Source: Bacteroidales bacterium
Lineage (GTDB): Bacteria > Bacteroidota > Bacteroidia > Bacteroidales > Bacteroidaceae
Reading direction: 5' to 3'
Assembly (NCBI GenBank): GCA_004555055.1
Contig: SFJN01000086.1
Coordinates: 1 to 10,605 of the forward strand
DNA length: 10,605 bases
Shown: positions 1 to 7,236 of the stretch, one piece after another
Layout: each line of letters opens with the position of its first letter
How positions within the stretch are numbered: position 1 is the first letter of the stretch
Program-made: the position numbers and the translations under genes
Notes under the pieces: generated by a model
What the model was told of the DNA's origin: nothing
Databases searched by the model: none
What the model saw: only the letters and a program-made list of their open reading frames with translations

Positions 1-26
1 TCGCCTCTGCCGACGCCAAACCGAGA

Positions 27-49
27 GCCATCAAGTTTACTTGAATGGC
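27..49. repeat. Short imperfect inverted repeat upstream of ispG
   Basis: The arms GCCATCAAGT (27-36) and ACTTGAATGGC (39-49) are complementary apart from one extra base in the right arm. This makes a small hairpin or operator-like palindrome centred on CAAGTTTACTTG. No T-run follows on either strand, so it is not a good intrinsic terminator. Positions 1-70 hold no recognisable gene. The reading frame of ispG stays open back to base 1 but has no family-like sequence before the ATG at 175. The role is unknown. Confidence 0.35.
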
Positions 50-73
50 CGAGGTGCGAAGGAGGAAGACTTG

Positions 74-97
74 TCAAGCTAATTTATAGAACATCCC
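74..97 (+). promoter_or_regulatory. Copy 1 of the repeated TAATTTATAGAACAYCCC motif (upstream of ispG)
   Basis: This 24-base copy matches a minus-strand copy at 10530-10507 in 23 of 24 positions. Bases 79-98 are identical over 20 bases to 5995-6014. It points towards ispG, whose ATG is 77 bases downstream. The AT-rich core partly resembles the Bacteroidetes -7 box TAnnTTTG (TAATTTAT), so a promoter or the start of a 5' leader is the simplest reading. That function is inference; the repetition and orientation are seen directly. Confidence 0.55.
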
Positions 98-174
98 TTG
101 AAACATTCTCTACGGACTGCACTCCTACAAACGTCTTTCCACCCCTAAACAAAAAGGGACAATCCATCAGGAAA

Positions 175-1938
175 ATGACAGACCTTTTCAACTATACCCC
201 CCGCAAGAGCCACACCATCCGTCTCGGTGAACTGGCCCTCGGCGGCGGTGCTCCCCTGCGGCTGCAGAGCATGACCACCTGCCCCACCACCGACACCGAG
301 GGTTGCGTGGAACAGTGCATCCGCATCATCGAGGCGGGTGCCGACATCGTGCGCCTTACCACCCAGGGCACCCGCGAGGCCGAGAACCTGCGGAACATCA
401 GGGACGCCCTCCGCCAACGCGGATATACCACACCACTGGTGGCCGACGTGCACTTCAACCCCAACGTGGCCGATGTAGCAGCCGCTATCGTGGAGAAGGT
501 ACGCATCAACCCCGGCAACTACATCGACCCTGCGCGCACCTTCAAGGCCCTGGAATACACTGACGAGGAATATGCCGCCGAACTCCAGCGCCTCGAAGCA
601 CGCTTCACACGCCTGCTCGACATCTGCCGCCAGCACGGCACCGCCCTACGCATCGGCGTGAACCACGGCAGCCTCTCCGACCGCATCATGTCGCGCTACG
701 GCGACACCCCGGACGGCATCGTCGAAAGCTGCATGGAATTCCTCCGCGTCTGCCGCAAACAGGATTTCACGAATGTGGCCATCAGCATCAAGGCCAGCAA
801 CACCGTGGTGATGGTACAGAGCGTACGCCTGCTCGTCGAAGCCATGGAACGCGAGGGCATGACATTCCCCCTCCACCTCGGCGTCACCGAAGCCGGAGAG
901 GGCGAGGACGGCCGCATCAAGAGTGCCGTGGGCATCGGAGCTCTCCTTACCGACGGTATCGGCGACACCATCCGTGTCAGCCTCAGCGAAGCCCCGGAAG
1001 CAGAAATTCCCGTTGCCTACAAACTTGCCTCGTACATCGCACAGACACGTTCCGGACATCCGCACATCCCCGCCGTCCAGGCACCGCAGTTTTGTTACTC
1101 AAGGCCCCAGCGCCGCCACCAGTGTGTGCCCGAGGTCATCAGTTACGGCACCGAGGGTGCAGGCATGGCGGACCTGGTATACGGACGCGACATCATACCT
1201 GCCACAAAATGGAACGGCACACCCGGAACGTATCCCGTATACAACCGCGACTGCCTGATTCTGGCAGCCATGCAGCGCGCAGAACGCCAGTTCATGTTCC
1301 TTACCTACATGGACCTCAACGACGAGTCGAAGGCACTGCTGCGCATGATTCCTGAAATGACCGTCATCGCACAGTCCGGACACCGCAACTTCACCGGCGA
1401 AATCCGCGCCCTCGTCCACGAACTCTGGCGCGAAGGGCTCGACAACCGCGTCATCGTCTGCCTGAACTCGCAGATGGACAACCGCGAAGACTTCCAGCTG
1501 GCGGCAGCGGCCGACCTCGGCGCACTGCTCTTCGACGGCATCTGCGACGGCCTGTTCCTCCACAACAGCAAACTCCCCAACGCCGTCGTCACCGACACCG
1601 CTTTTGCCATCCTCCAGGCTGCACGGCTGCGCATGACGAAGACGGAATACATCTCGTGTCCCGGCTGCGGACGCACACTCTACGACCTGCCGGGAACCAT
1701 TGCACGCATCAAGGCGGCCACCAGCCACCTGACCGGACTGAAAATCGGCATCATGGGATGCATCGTCAACGGTCCGGGCGAAATGGCCGACGCCGACTAC
1801 GGCTATGTGGGCGCAGCCCGCGGAAAGGTGAGCCTCTACCGCGGAAAGACCTGCGTGGAAAAGAACATTCCCGCCGAGGATGCCGTCGAACGTCTGCTCC
1901 GCCTTATCGAGGACGACCGCAAGGGCACCCAAGCCTGA
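175..1938 (+). CDS. ispG: 4-hydroxy-3-methylbut-2-en-1-yl diphosphate synthase, long form (IspG/GcpE)
   Basis: This cytosolic iron-sulfur enzyme converts 2-C-methyl-erythritol 2,4-cyclodiphosphate to HMBPP, the penultimate step of the MEP isoprenoid pathway. The 587-residue product begins MTDLFNYTPRKSHTIRLG and has the typical early TIM-barrel region (LQSMTTCPTTD, then GADIVRLTTQGTREAENL). The C-terminal [4Fe-4S] module is complete: C495 and C498 in SCPGCGRTLYDL, then C529 and E536 in GCIVNGPGE. The length, about 200 residues over the E. coli enzyme, reflects the middle insertion domain known from Bacteroidetes and plant enzymes, here roughly residues 290-480. The ATG at 175 fits the family N-terminus; the frame is open upstream but not family-like. 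The next gene starts 57 bases after the stop, so ispG probably heads an operon with the sialidase and methyltransferase genes. Confidence 0.96.
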   Translation: MTDLFNYTPRKSHTIRLGELALGGGAPLRLQSMTTCPTTDTEGCVEQCIRIIEAGADIVRLTTQGTREAENLRNIRDALRQRGYTTPLVADVHFNPNVADVAAAIVEKVRINPGNYIDPARTFKALEYTDEEYAAELQRLEARFTRLLDICRQHGTALRIGVNHGSLSDRIMSRYGDTPDGIVESCMEFLRVCRKQDFTNVAISIKASNTVVMVQSVRLLVEAMEREGMTFPLHLGVTEAGEGEDGRIKSAVGIGALLTDGIGDTIRVSLSEAPEAEIPVAYKLASYIAQTRSGHPHIPAVQAPQFCYSRPQRRHQCVPEVISYGTEGAGMADLVYGRDIIPATKWNGTPGTYPVYNRDCLILAAMQRAERQFMFLTYMDLNDESKALLRMIPEMTVIAQSGHRNFTGEIRALVHELWREGLDNRVIVCLNSQMDNREDFQLAAAADLGALLFDGICDGLFLHNSKLPNAVVTDTAFAILQAARLRMTKTEYISCPGCGRTLYDLPGTIARIKAATSHLTGLKIGIMGCIVNGPGEMADADYGYVGAARGKVSLYRGKTCVEKNIPAEDAVERLLRLIEDDRKGTQA

Positions 1939-1995
1939 ATTCCCCACACCCTTACACCATTTCCCCCTTCCCCCAGCAACATCAAAACCAGAGAT

Positions 1996-3330
1996 ATGAA
2001 ACGATTTTTCCTTCCCTGTATGATGGCTCTTGCCGGCATACTTACGGCATCGGGCCAGGAAGTGTCGCCCCGGCAGGCACTGACCGAAAAGAGCATCTGC
2101 ACAACCTCGGTCGAACAGCCGCTCTTCCAGACCCATTCCGGCGACACCGTCCCCTACCGTATTCCTGCCATCGCCATGGCCTCGAACGGCAATCTCATCG
2201 CCGTCAGCGACTACCGCTACTGCGGTGGCGACATCGGCTTCGGACGCGTTGACCTCCACTACCGCATCTCGGACGACAACGGCCTGCACTGGACACCGGA
2301 AATGACCATGGCCGAGGGCGACGGCATCGACGGCAGCACACGCTGCGGATATGGCGACGCCGCCATTGTAGCCGACTCCAGGTCGGCGGAGGTGCTTGTC
2401 GTATGCGTCACCGGAAACACCGTCTACGGACATTCCACCACCACGCGGCAGAACCCCAACCGCGTGGCCGTCATCCGTTCATACGACAACGGCGTCACAT
2501 GGAATGCTCCGGAGGAAATCACAGAGAGTGTCTACAGCCTCTTCGACAAGAGCGCACTGGGACCGGTGCAAAGCCTCTTCTTCGGAAGCGGACGCATCTG
2601 CCAGAGCCGCATCATCAAGGTGGGGAAATACTACCGCATCTACGCCGCACTCTGCGCACGCCCCGGCGGTAACCGTGTGGTGTACTCCGACGACTTCGGA
2701 CGCACATGGAACTCCCTGGGAACCATCGACACAAGTCCGGCACCGCAGGGCGACGAACCGAAAATCGAAGAACTCCCCAACGGCGACGTCGTGCTCTCGA
2801 GCCGCGCATGGGGCGGACGCCACTTCAACATCTTCAACTACATCTCGCGCCGCAAGGCCACCGGACTCTGGCAGGAGGTGGTGGCAAGCAACGAGCAGGA
2901 GGGTGGAGTAGTGGCCAAGCAGAATGCCTGCAACGGCGAAATCCTCATCGTCAACACCATCGACCGCCGCAAGGGAAAGACCATTCCCGTGGCACTCCAG
3001 AGCGTACCCCTCGGACCGGGACGCAGCCGCGTGGGCATCTACTACAAACCCCTGCACTCGAAATACGACTACAGCAACCCCACAGTCTTCGCCACCGGAT
3101 GGCAGGGTCCCTACGTCGTGAGCACCATCAACAGTGCATATTCCACCATGTGCCAGCAGAGCGACGGACGCATCGCCTTCTTCTATGAGGAAGAGACCTA
3201 CGGACCCGGAGCGGCATATACCGAAATGTTCCGTCCCATCTCCGTCAGCGAAATCACCGGAGGCACCTATGTGGCCAAACCGCTGGACGGCAACGTGCTG
3301 AAGCGCATGCTCGGCATCAAGAACAAATAA
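1996..3330 (+). CDS. Secreted exo-alpha-sialidase (neuraminidase, GH33 type)
   Basis: The product, 444 residues, should release terminal sialic acids from glycoconjugates in the periplasm or outside the cell. Residues 1-20 look like a signal peptide, with probable cleavage near ASG-QEV; no lipobox is seen. The six-bladed propeller hallmarks are present: YRIP at 54-57 (first arginine R55), three Asp boxes SxDxGxxW at 92-99, 162-169 and 231-238, and AYSTM with the candidate nucleophile Y382. From motif position, D79 is the likely acid/base, E254 the tyrosine-activating glutamate, and R270 and R345 the other arginines of the triad; these assignments are tentative. It is a single catalytic domain without an obvious carbohydrate-binding module. 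It sits between ispG (57-base gap) and a methyltransferase gene (24-base gap), an unusual place for a glycan-degrading enzyme. The linkage preferred cannot be told from sequence. Confidence 0.9.
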   Translation: MKRFFLPCMMALAGILTASGQEVSPRQALTEKSICTTSVEQPLFQTHSGDTVPYRIPAIAMASNGNLIAVSDYRYCGGDIGFGRVDLHYRISDDNGLHWTPEMTMAEGDGIDGSTRCGYGDAAIVADSRSAEVLVVCVTGNTVYGHSTTTRQNPNRVAVIRSYDNGVTWNAPEEITESVYSLFDKSALGPVQSLFFGSGRICQSRIIKVGKYYRIYAALCARPGGNRVVYSDDFGRTWNSLGTIDTSPAPQGDEPKIEELPNGDVVLSSRAWGGRHFNIFNYISRRKATGLWQEVVASNEQEGGVVAKQNACNGEILIVNTIDRRKGKTIPVALQSVPLGPGRSRVGIYYKPLHSKYDYSNPTVFATGWQGPYVVSTINSAYSTMCQQSDGRIAFFYEEETYGPGAAYTEMFRPISVSEITGGTYVAKPLDGNVLKRMLGIKNK

Positions 3331-3354
3331 CTACCGCCCGGCAGACGGAAAAGC

Positions 3355-3948
3355 ATGGACGGAAAAGACGAAAAAAACATTTCCTCCACCGCAAAACTGA
3401 CGGTGGAGGAAATGGGACGTATAAGTGTGGTGGACTTCAGGACGGCGGAAAAACTGCCGCTCGTCATGGTCCTCGACAACGTGCGCTCGCTGCACAACAT
3501 CGGCAGCGTGCTGCGGACCGCCGACGCCTTCCGCCTCAGCGGCGTATGGCTCTGCGGCATCACCGCCACACCTGAGACCAATCTGGTGGAAATCCACAAG
3601 ACGGCGCTCGGAGCGGAAGAGAGCGTGGAATGGCATCATGCCGACGAAACCCTTGAGGCTGTACGCATACTCCGCGAAGAGGGCTACACCATCGTTGCCA
3701 TCGAACAGTGCCACGGCAGCGTCATGCTCAACAAATGGACGGCATGGCCCGAAGGTTCCCGCAACCGTCGCTTCGCCTTCATTATGGGGAACGAGGTGAA
3801 GGGGGTGGACCAGCGCGTGGTGGATGCGGCGGACATGGTCATCGAAATACCGCAGTACGGCACCAAGCATTCCCTCAACGTCTCCGTCACCGCCGGAGTG
3901 GTGATGTGGGAAGTGTTGCGCCAGGCCCTCAGCCAAGGGTTGCTCTGA
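3355..3948 (+). CDS. SpoU/TrmH-family RNA 2'-O-ribose methyltransferase
   Basis: This SAM-dependent enzyme of the SPOUT (trefoil-knot) class should methylate a ribose in tRNA or rRNA; the target nucleotide cannot be assigned. In 197 residues the three family motifs are seen: LDNVRSLHNIGSVLRTADAF at 40-59 (N48, R54), FIMGNEVKGVD at 142-152, and IPQYGTKHSLNVSVTAG at 165-181 with the asparagine N175 typical of motif 3. There is no N-terminal substrate-binding domain, so it is a minimal SpoU protein. The start at 3355 is preferred because the family-like stretch KLTVEEMGR lies upstream of the only near alternative, M20 (ATG 3412). A perfect 14-bp inverted repeat covers codons 8-20. The stop overlaps the end of prmC by 20 bases on the other strand. 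The gene begins 24 bases after the sialidase stop and is probably in the same transcript. Confidence 0.9.
   Translation: MDGKDEKNISSTAKLTVEEMGRISVVDFRTAEKLPLVMVLDNVRSLHNIGSVLRTADAFRLSGVWLCGITATPETNLVEIHKTALGAEESVEWHHADETLEAVRILREEGYTIVAIEQCHGSVMLNKWTAWPEGSRNRRFAFIMGNEVKGVDQRVVDAADMVIEIPQYGTKHSLNVSVTAGVVMWEVLRQALSQGLL
3371..3414 (-). terminator. Intrinsic terminator on the minus strand, inside the 5' end of the methyltransferase gene
   Basis: Plus-strand bases 3378-3391 (CATTTCCTCCACCG) and 3401-3414 (CGGTGGAGGAAATG) form a perfect 14-bp stem with a 9-base loop. On the minus strand the stem is followed directly by seven T's (complement of A's at 3371-3377), the full form of a rho-independent terminator. 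On the plus strand no T-run follows (GGGACG), so it should act one way only. The only minus-strand gene upstream of it is prmC, whose stop lies about 515 bases before it. Coding sequence on the plus strand (codons 8-20) runs through it, and the hairpin could also affect plus-strand translation. Confidence 0.7.
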
Positions 3949-4774
3949 CCATGCGTGGAGCACCGAAACAGTCGGCAACGACCTCACAACCGGTGTAGCC
4001 CCCGGATTCCAACATCGCCGCCACGGCATCGGCATACCGCCGGTTGCACTCCAGCAGCAGGCTTCCCCCACGCTGCAGACGCATCCTGCCGAGAGCCGCC
4101 AACGCTACATAGAACCTCAGCGGGTCATCGTCCGGCACAAATAGTGCGAGATGCGGCTCACAGTCCTTCACATGGGCCTCCATATCCTTCTCCTCACTCC
4201 GGCAGATGTAGGGCGGATTGCTGACGATGACATCGTAAACCGCACGCCGCCGCGCCGGCAACTGCAGCATGTCGCGCTGGCAGAACCGCACATTCGCACC
4301 ATGCATCCTGGCATTGCGCCGCGCCACGGCGAGGGCTTCAGCCGAGATGTCCCACGCATCCACCCGGACATCCGGCAAGGCAAGCGCCACACTCACGGCA
4401 ATGCACCCGCTGCCTGTGCCACAGTCGAGCACCCGCTTCGGACCACAGCCGCAGGCAAGCGCTACCAGCAGTTCCGTTTCGGGGCGGGGGATGAGCACAC
4501 TGGCGTCGACCTCAAAACATTTTCCGCAGAAACGGGCCTTCCCCGTCGCATATTGCAACGGCTGCCCGCCTTCGAGGGCGGCAATGGCACGCTGCAGACG
4601 GACCTCGCCATCGGCGTCAAGCCGTATGCACCGGCCCATCAGCACATCGGTGCGCGAAGCCCCGAACAGGTCATCGAGCAAGGCAAAGGTCACGGCCTGG
4701 GCCTCGGACGGCCCCGACTGCTGCTGCAAAATGCGGCAGACACTGCGGTAAAGGTGTTCCAAATCATGTTCCAT
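3929..4774 (-). CDS. prmC: Peptide chain release factor N5-glutamine methyltransferase (PrmC/HemK)
   Basis: This SAM-dependent enzyme methylates the glutamine of the GGQ motif in release factors RF1 and RF2, improving translation termination. From the ATG at 4774 the protein has 281 residues, the usual length. Seen are the QPLQY motif (71-75), IPRPETELLV (95-104), the SAM-binding LDCGTGSGCIAVSVAL (116-131), the acidic DISAEAL loop, and the catalytic NPPY (186-189). A longer frame opens at 4813, but the added 13 residues are not family-like, and a -7 box TACCTTTG (4787-4780) lies inside that extension, so 4774 is the better start. The gene is divergent from ribD and convergent with the methyltransferase gene, overlapping it by 20 bases at the 3' end. 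No hairpin terminator follows its stop; the first strong one is near 3414-3371. Confidence 0.95.
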   Translation of the reverse strand: MEHDLEHLYRSVCRILQQQSGPSEAQAVTFALLDDLFGASRTDVLMGRCIRLDADGEVRLQRAIAALEGGQPLQYATGKARFCGKCFEVDASVLIPRPETELLVALACGCGPKRVLDCGTGSGCIAVSVALALPDVRVDAWDISAEALAVARRNARMHGANVRFCQRDMLQLPARRRAVYDVIVSNPPYICRSEEKDMEAHVKDCEPHLALFVPDDDPLRFYVALAALGRMRLQRGGSLLLECNRRYADAVAAMLESGGYTGCEVVADCFGAPRMVRATLG

Positions 4775-4779
4775 GACCG

Positions 4780-4787
4780 CAAAGGTA
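4780..4787 (-). promoter_or_regulatory. Bacteroidetes -7 promoter box for prmC
   Basis: On the minus strand the sequence TACCTTTG matches the Bacteroidetes primary-sigma -7 consensus TAnnTTTG exactly. It ends five bases before the prmC ATG (4774). With the usual spacing, transcription would start at or within a few bases of the ATG, giving a leaderless or nearly leaderless mRNA. A clear TTTG -33 box is not seen. Upstream, at 4801-4824, the arms TTTCAT and ATGAAA enclose two tandem CCGGCAT units, which may be an operator over the -33 region. Confidence 0.55.
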
Positions 4788-4934
4788 CTGCTTTTTCCGC
4801 TTTCATCCGGCATCCGGCATGAAAGAGTAGGGTAGTGCTCCCCCGAAAGCCGGCCTTTTCACTTGAAAAACACCTTGCAGACTGCCCTCCGCAGCCTTTT
4901 TCCATCCATTCCCTTATACTGACAGAAAATCCCC

Positions 4935-5942
4935 ATGTCCGAAATACCACACGAAATATGGATGCGCCGTGCATTGCAACTGGCACGCAACGGTGAAACC
5001 ACCGCCCACCCCAATCCGATGGTGGGAGCCTGCATCGTACACGAAGGCCGCATCCTGGGCGAAGGCTGGCACCATCAGGCCGGCGAACCCCATGCCGAGG
5101 TGATGGCGGTACGCAGCGTCAGACCGCAAGACCTGGCACTGCTGCCCGAAGCCACCATCTATGTCACCCTGGAACCCTGTGCCCACTACGGCCGGACACC
5201 GCCCTGTGCGGAGATGCTGGTGCGCAAAGGCATCGGCCATGCGGTGGTGGGATGCATCGACCCCTTTGCAAAGGTGGCAGGACGCGGCATTGAAATCATG
5301 CGTCAGGGCGGCATCGACGTCACTGTCGGCGTGCTCCGCGAAGAGTGTCTCGACCTCATCAGCCACTTCCTCTGCTTCAACCTCCTGCAACGGCCGTTCA
5401 TCACCCTGAAATGGGCGGCAAGTGCCGACGGGTTCATCGACCGCCACCGCGAAAGCCTCGACGACGGTCTGCCGGCACGCCTGTCTACACCGCTCTCCAC
5501 GGTGCACGTCCACCACCTCAGGGCCACACACCAGGCCATCCTGGTGGGACGCAGGACCTTCGAACTCGACCGCCCGAGGCTGAACGTGCGCCGCTACGGC
5601 GGACGCAATCCCATGCGTTGCGTACTCGGTGGGGTAGGGGAGGAGGCGCTGAACGCCGGATTCCAGGCCTATGCCGATGTGGACAGCCTGCTCGACAGCC
5701 TGCGGCGCGAAGGCATACAGTCGCTCCTCGTGGAAGGGGGAGCCGCCACACTGCAGACCTTCATCGAACGCGACCTCTGGGACGAGGCGTGGGAAGAACT
5801 GTCCACCATCTGCCTCGGCGAAGGCGTGGAAGCCCCGCAAATGCCCGGAATGTTCAGACCCGAACGCGAAACACATGCCGGAAGCACCTTCCTGCACTGG
5901 AAAAGCCCGGTTAGGAAACTCCATTACGTGGACTTCAAATAA
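4935..5942 (+). CDS. ribD: Bifunctional riboflavin biosynthesis protein RibD (deaminase/reductase)
   Basis: This cytosolic enzyme carries out two successive steps of riboflavin synthesis: zinc-dependent deamination of 2,5-diamino-6-ribosylamino-pyrimidinone 5'-phosphate, then NADPH-dependent reduction of the ribose side chain. The N-terminal deaminase domain (about 1-145) has HPNPMVG, HAEV with zinc ligand H53 and proton-shuttle E55, and PCAHYGRTPPC with ligands C82 and C91. The C-terminal reductase domain (about 150-335) has FITLKWAASADGFID, LVGRRTFELDRPRLNVR and LVEGGAATLQTF. At 335 residues it is near the usual length, slightly short at the C-terminus. The gene starts 160 bases from the prmC start and is divergent from it. 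I see no FMN riboswitch in the gap. Two stop codons occur in a row (TAATAA). Confidence 0.95.
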   Translation: MSEIPHEIWMRRALQLARNGETTAHPNPMVGACIVHEGRILGEGWHHQAGEPHAEVMAVRSVRPQDLALLPEATIYVTLEPCAHYGRTPPCAEMLVRKGIGHAVVGCIDPFAKVAGRGIEIMRQGGIDVTVGVLREECLDLISHFLCFNLLQRPFITLKWAASADGFIDRHRESLDDGLPARLSTPLSTVHVHHLRATHQAILVGRRTFELDRPRLNVRRYGGRNPMRCVLGGVGEEALNAGFQAYADVDSLLDSLRREGIQSLLVEGGAATLQTFIERDLWDEAWEELSTICLGEGVEAPQMPGMFRPERETHAGSTFLHWKSPVRKLHYVDFK

Positions 5943-5994
5943 TAAGTGGAGAGCCATAACCTTTTCTGGAAACAGACAGAAACCATATATAGAA

Positions 5995-6014
5995 CTAATT
6001 TATAGAACATCCCT
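5995..6014 (+). promoter_or_regulatory. Copy 2 of the repeated TAATTTATAGAACAYCCC motif (upstream of the LRR gene)
   Basis: Twenty bases are identical to 79-98. The copy ends 10 bases before the ATG of the LRR protein gene and points the same way. A partial second copy, TATAGAAC (5988-5995), abuts it upstream, making a tandem TATAGAAC-TAATT-TATAGAAC arrangement. It is probably the promoter or leader that starts the LRR-peptidase unit. The 82-base gap after ribD also holds a weak 6-bp hairpin (TTTCTG 5963-5968 with CAGAAA 5977-5982), not convincing as a terminator. Confidence 0.55.
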
Positions 6015-6024
6015 ATATTATACC

Positions 6025-7185
6025 ATGAAACACCGTTATCTTGCTTCACTGCTCCTGCTTGCTGCCGCCACGCAATTGACGGCAAATGCCGAGAGTTTCA
6101 CCATGAAGACCTCTCTGCCGATGGGAAGCAGCCTGAAAATCAACGTGGACCGCGGACTGAACGTCACCTTCAAATGGGGGAACGGTACCACGCATTCCGA
6201 AACTGCCACGGGAATGCCCATCAGCGTGGAGGTCATCGACGAAGACCTTACCGTCACTACCGACGGAAACATCACGCAACTCTATGTCAACGACAACGCG
6301 CTGGACGAACTTTCCGTGAGCAACCTCACCAAACTCCTGGTCCTCGACTGCAACGACAACCGTCTGGGCACCCTCACCCTCAGCCGACAAACCGCACTGA
6401 AGACGCTCTGGTGCGCACGGAACGTACTTACCGCACTGGACCTCAGCAAACTGACAGCCCTCGAAAAACTCAACGCCAGCCACAACCTGCTGGAAGAACT
6501 GAAACTCAACACCACTGCACTCACCGACCTCTGGATTGAAGGCAACGCCATCAGCGACGCCCTCGACCTGAGCGGACAGGAAAGCCTATGCTGCATTGCC
6601 GTCGACCACAACGACCTGGCAAAGATTGACCTCAGCAACAGCAACAATGCAAAGAAGGCTCTGAAGTATTTCTACGCCAATGACAATGCACTCTTCTACA
6701 ACTCCATGCCTACGATTTTCGACAAGTCGAAACAGGAATACCTCATCACAAGCGTCGTCGCACCGCAACGGCCGTACTACTACAACTACGGATTGCTGAC
6801 CCACACCCAGCACGACCTTTCGGACCTCATACGATACAACGCCTGGGGCGTGGCCATCACACCGACGCTGACCCTTACGGACACCGAGACCGGAAAGACG
6901 CTGGTACAGGACGAAGACTTCACGAAAAGCGGAAGTTACAAGTTCACCTTCCTCACCGAACACCGCTACGTAACGGCCACCGTGGAAAGCCCGATGTACC
7001 CCGAAATGGCACTGACCACCAAACCCTTCGCCATTCTCAACGACCTGACGGGACTGCAACCGATGAACACCGACGAACAACACACGACGACACCGGCATA
7101 CGACCTCCAGGGACGAAGCATCAACGATGTGGAAAACTACAGGGGCATCTTCGTCAAGGACGGAAAGAAGAACGTCCGCATGTAG
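6025..7185 (+). CDS. Secreted leucine-rich-repeat protein
   Basis: The product has 386 residues from the ATG at 6025. Residues 1-22 form a classical signal peptide (MKHRYLASLLLLAAATQLTANA, cleaved before ES), so the protein is exported. Residues 83-225 hold about six leucine-rich repeats of roughly 21 residues with the pattern LxxLxCxxNxLxxLxLSxxxAL, for example LWCARNVLTALDLSKLTALEK. This forms a curved solenoid that usually binds protein or glycan partners. A beta-rich, immunoglobulin-like region follows (about 230-335). The C-terminus, AYDLQGRSINDVENYRGIFV then KDGKKNVRM, resembles the YDLQGR...GIYI.NGKK tail seen on many Bacteroidetes surface proteins and on type IX cargo. The in-frame extension upstream to 5671 lies inside ribD and is not real. 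The M60 peptidase gene starts 51 bases downstream, so the two are probably one transcript. No enzyme motif is seen; its partner is unknown. Confidence 0.85.
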   Translation: MKHRYLASLLLLAAATQLTANAESFTMKTSLPMGSSLKINVDRGLNVTFKWGNGTTHSETATGMPISVEVIDEDLTVTTDGNITQLYVNDNALDELSVSNLTKLLVLDCNDNRLGTLTLSRQTALKTLWCARNVLTALDLSKLTALEKLNASHNLLEELKLNTTALTDLWIEGNAISDALDLSGQESLCCIAVDHNDLAKIDLSNSNNAKKALKYFYANDNALFYNSMPTIFDKSKQEYLITSVVAPQRPYYYNYGLLTHTQHDLSDLIRYNAWGVAITPTLTLTDTETGKTLVQDEDFTKSGSYKFTFLTEHRYVTATVESPMYPEMALTTKPFAILNDLTGLQPMNTDEQHTTTPAYDLQGRSINDVENYRGIFVKDGKKNVRM

Positions 7186-7236
7186 TCTACACCGAAAACC
7201 GTATCAGTGATGAATTACCATTGTACTTGCCACACC

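Noticed and set aside
1099..2433. Long open frame on the minus strand across the end of ispG and the start of the sialidase gene.
   Set aside because: It covers two well-supported genes, has no recognisable motif, and is the usual by-product of GC-rich codon use.
4775..4934. Possible FMN riboswitch or regulatory RNA ahead of ribD.
   Set aside because: None of the conserved FMN-element segments could be seen in the 160-base gap; only short palindromes such as GAAAGCCGGCCTTTTC (4845-4860) are present.
5671..6024. The LRR gene frame is open far upstream into ribD, so the protein could be 504 residues.
   Set aside because: The extension overlaps the C-terminal reductase part of RibD in another frame, while a clear signal peptide starts at 6025.
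74..6027. The motif reads in frame with the downstream start codon in all three cases (as LIYRTS or LIYRTP), suggesting a translated leader peptide or longer N-termini.
   Set aside because: No suitable start codon precedes it, a TAG stop lies shortly upstream in the third case, and signal peptides or family N-termini begin at the assigned ATGs. Same frame in three copies is not rare enough.
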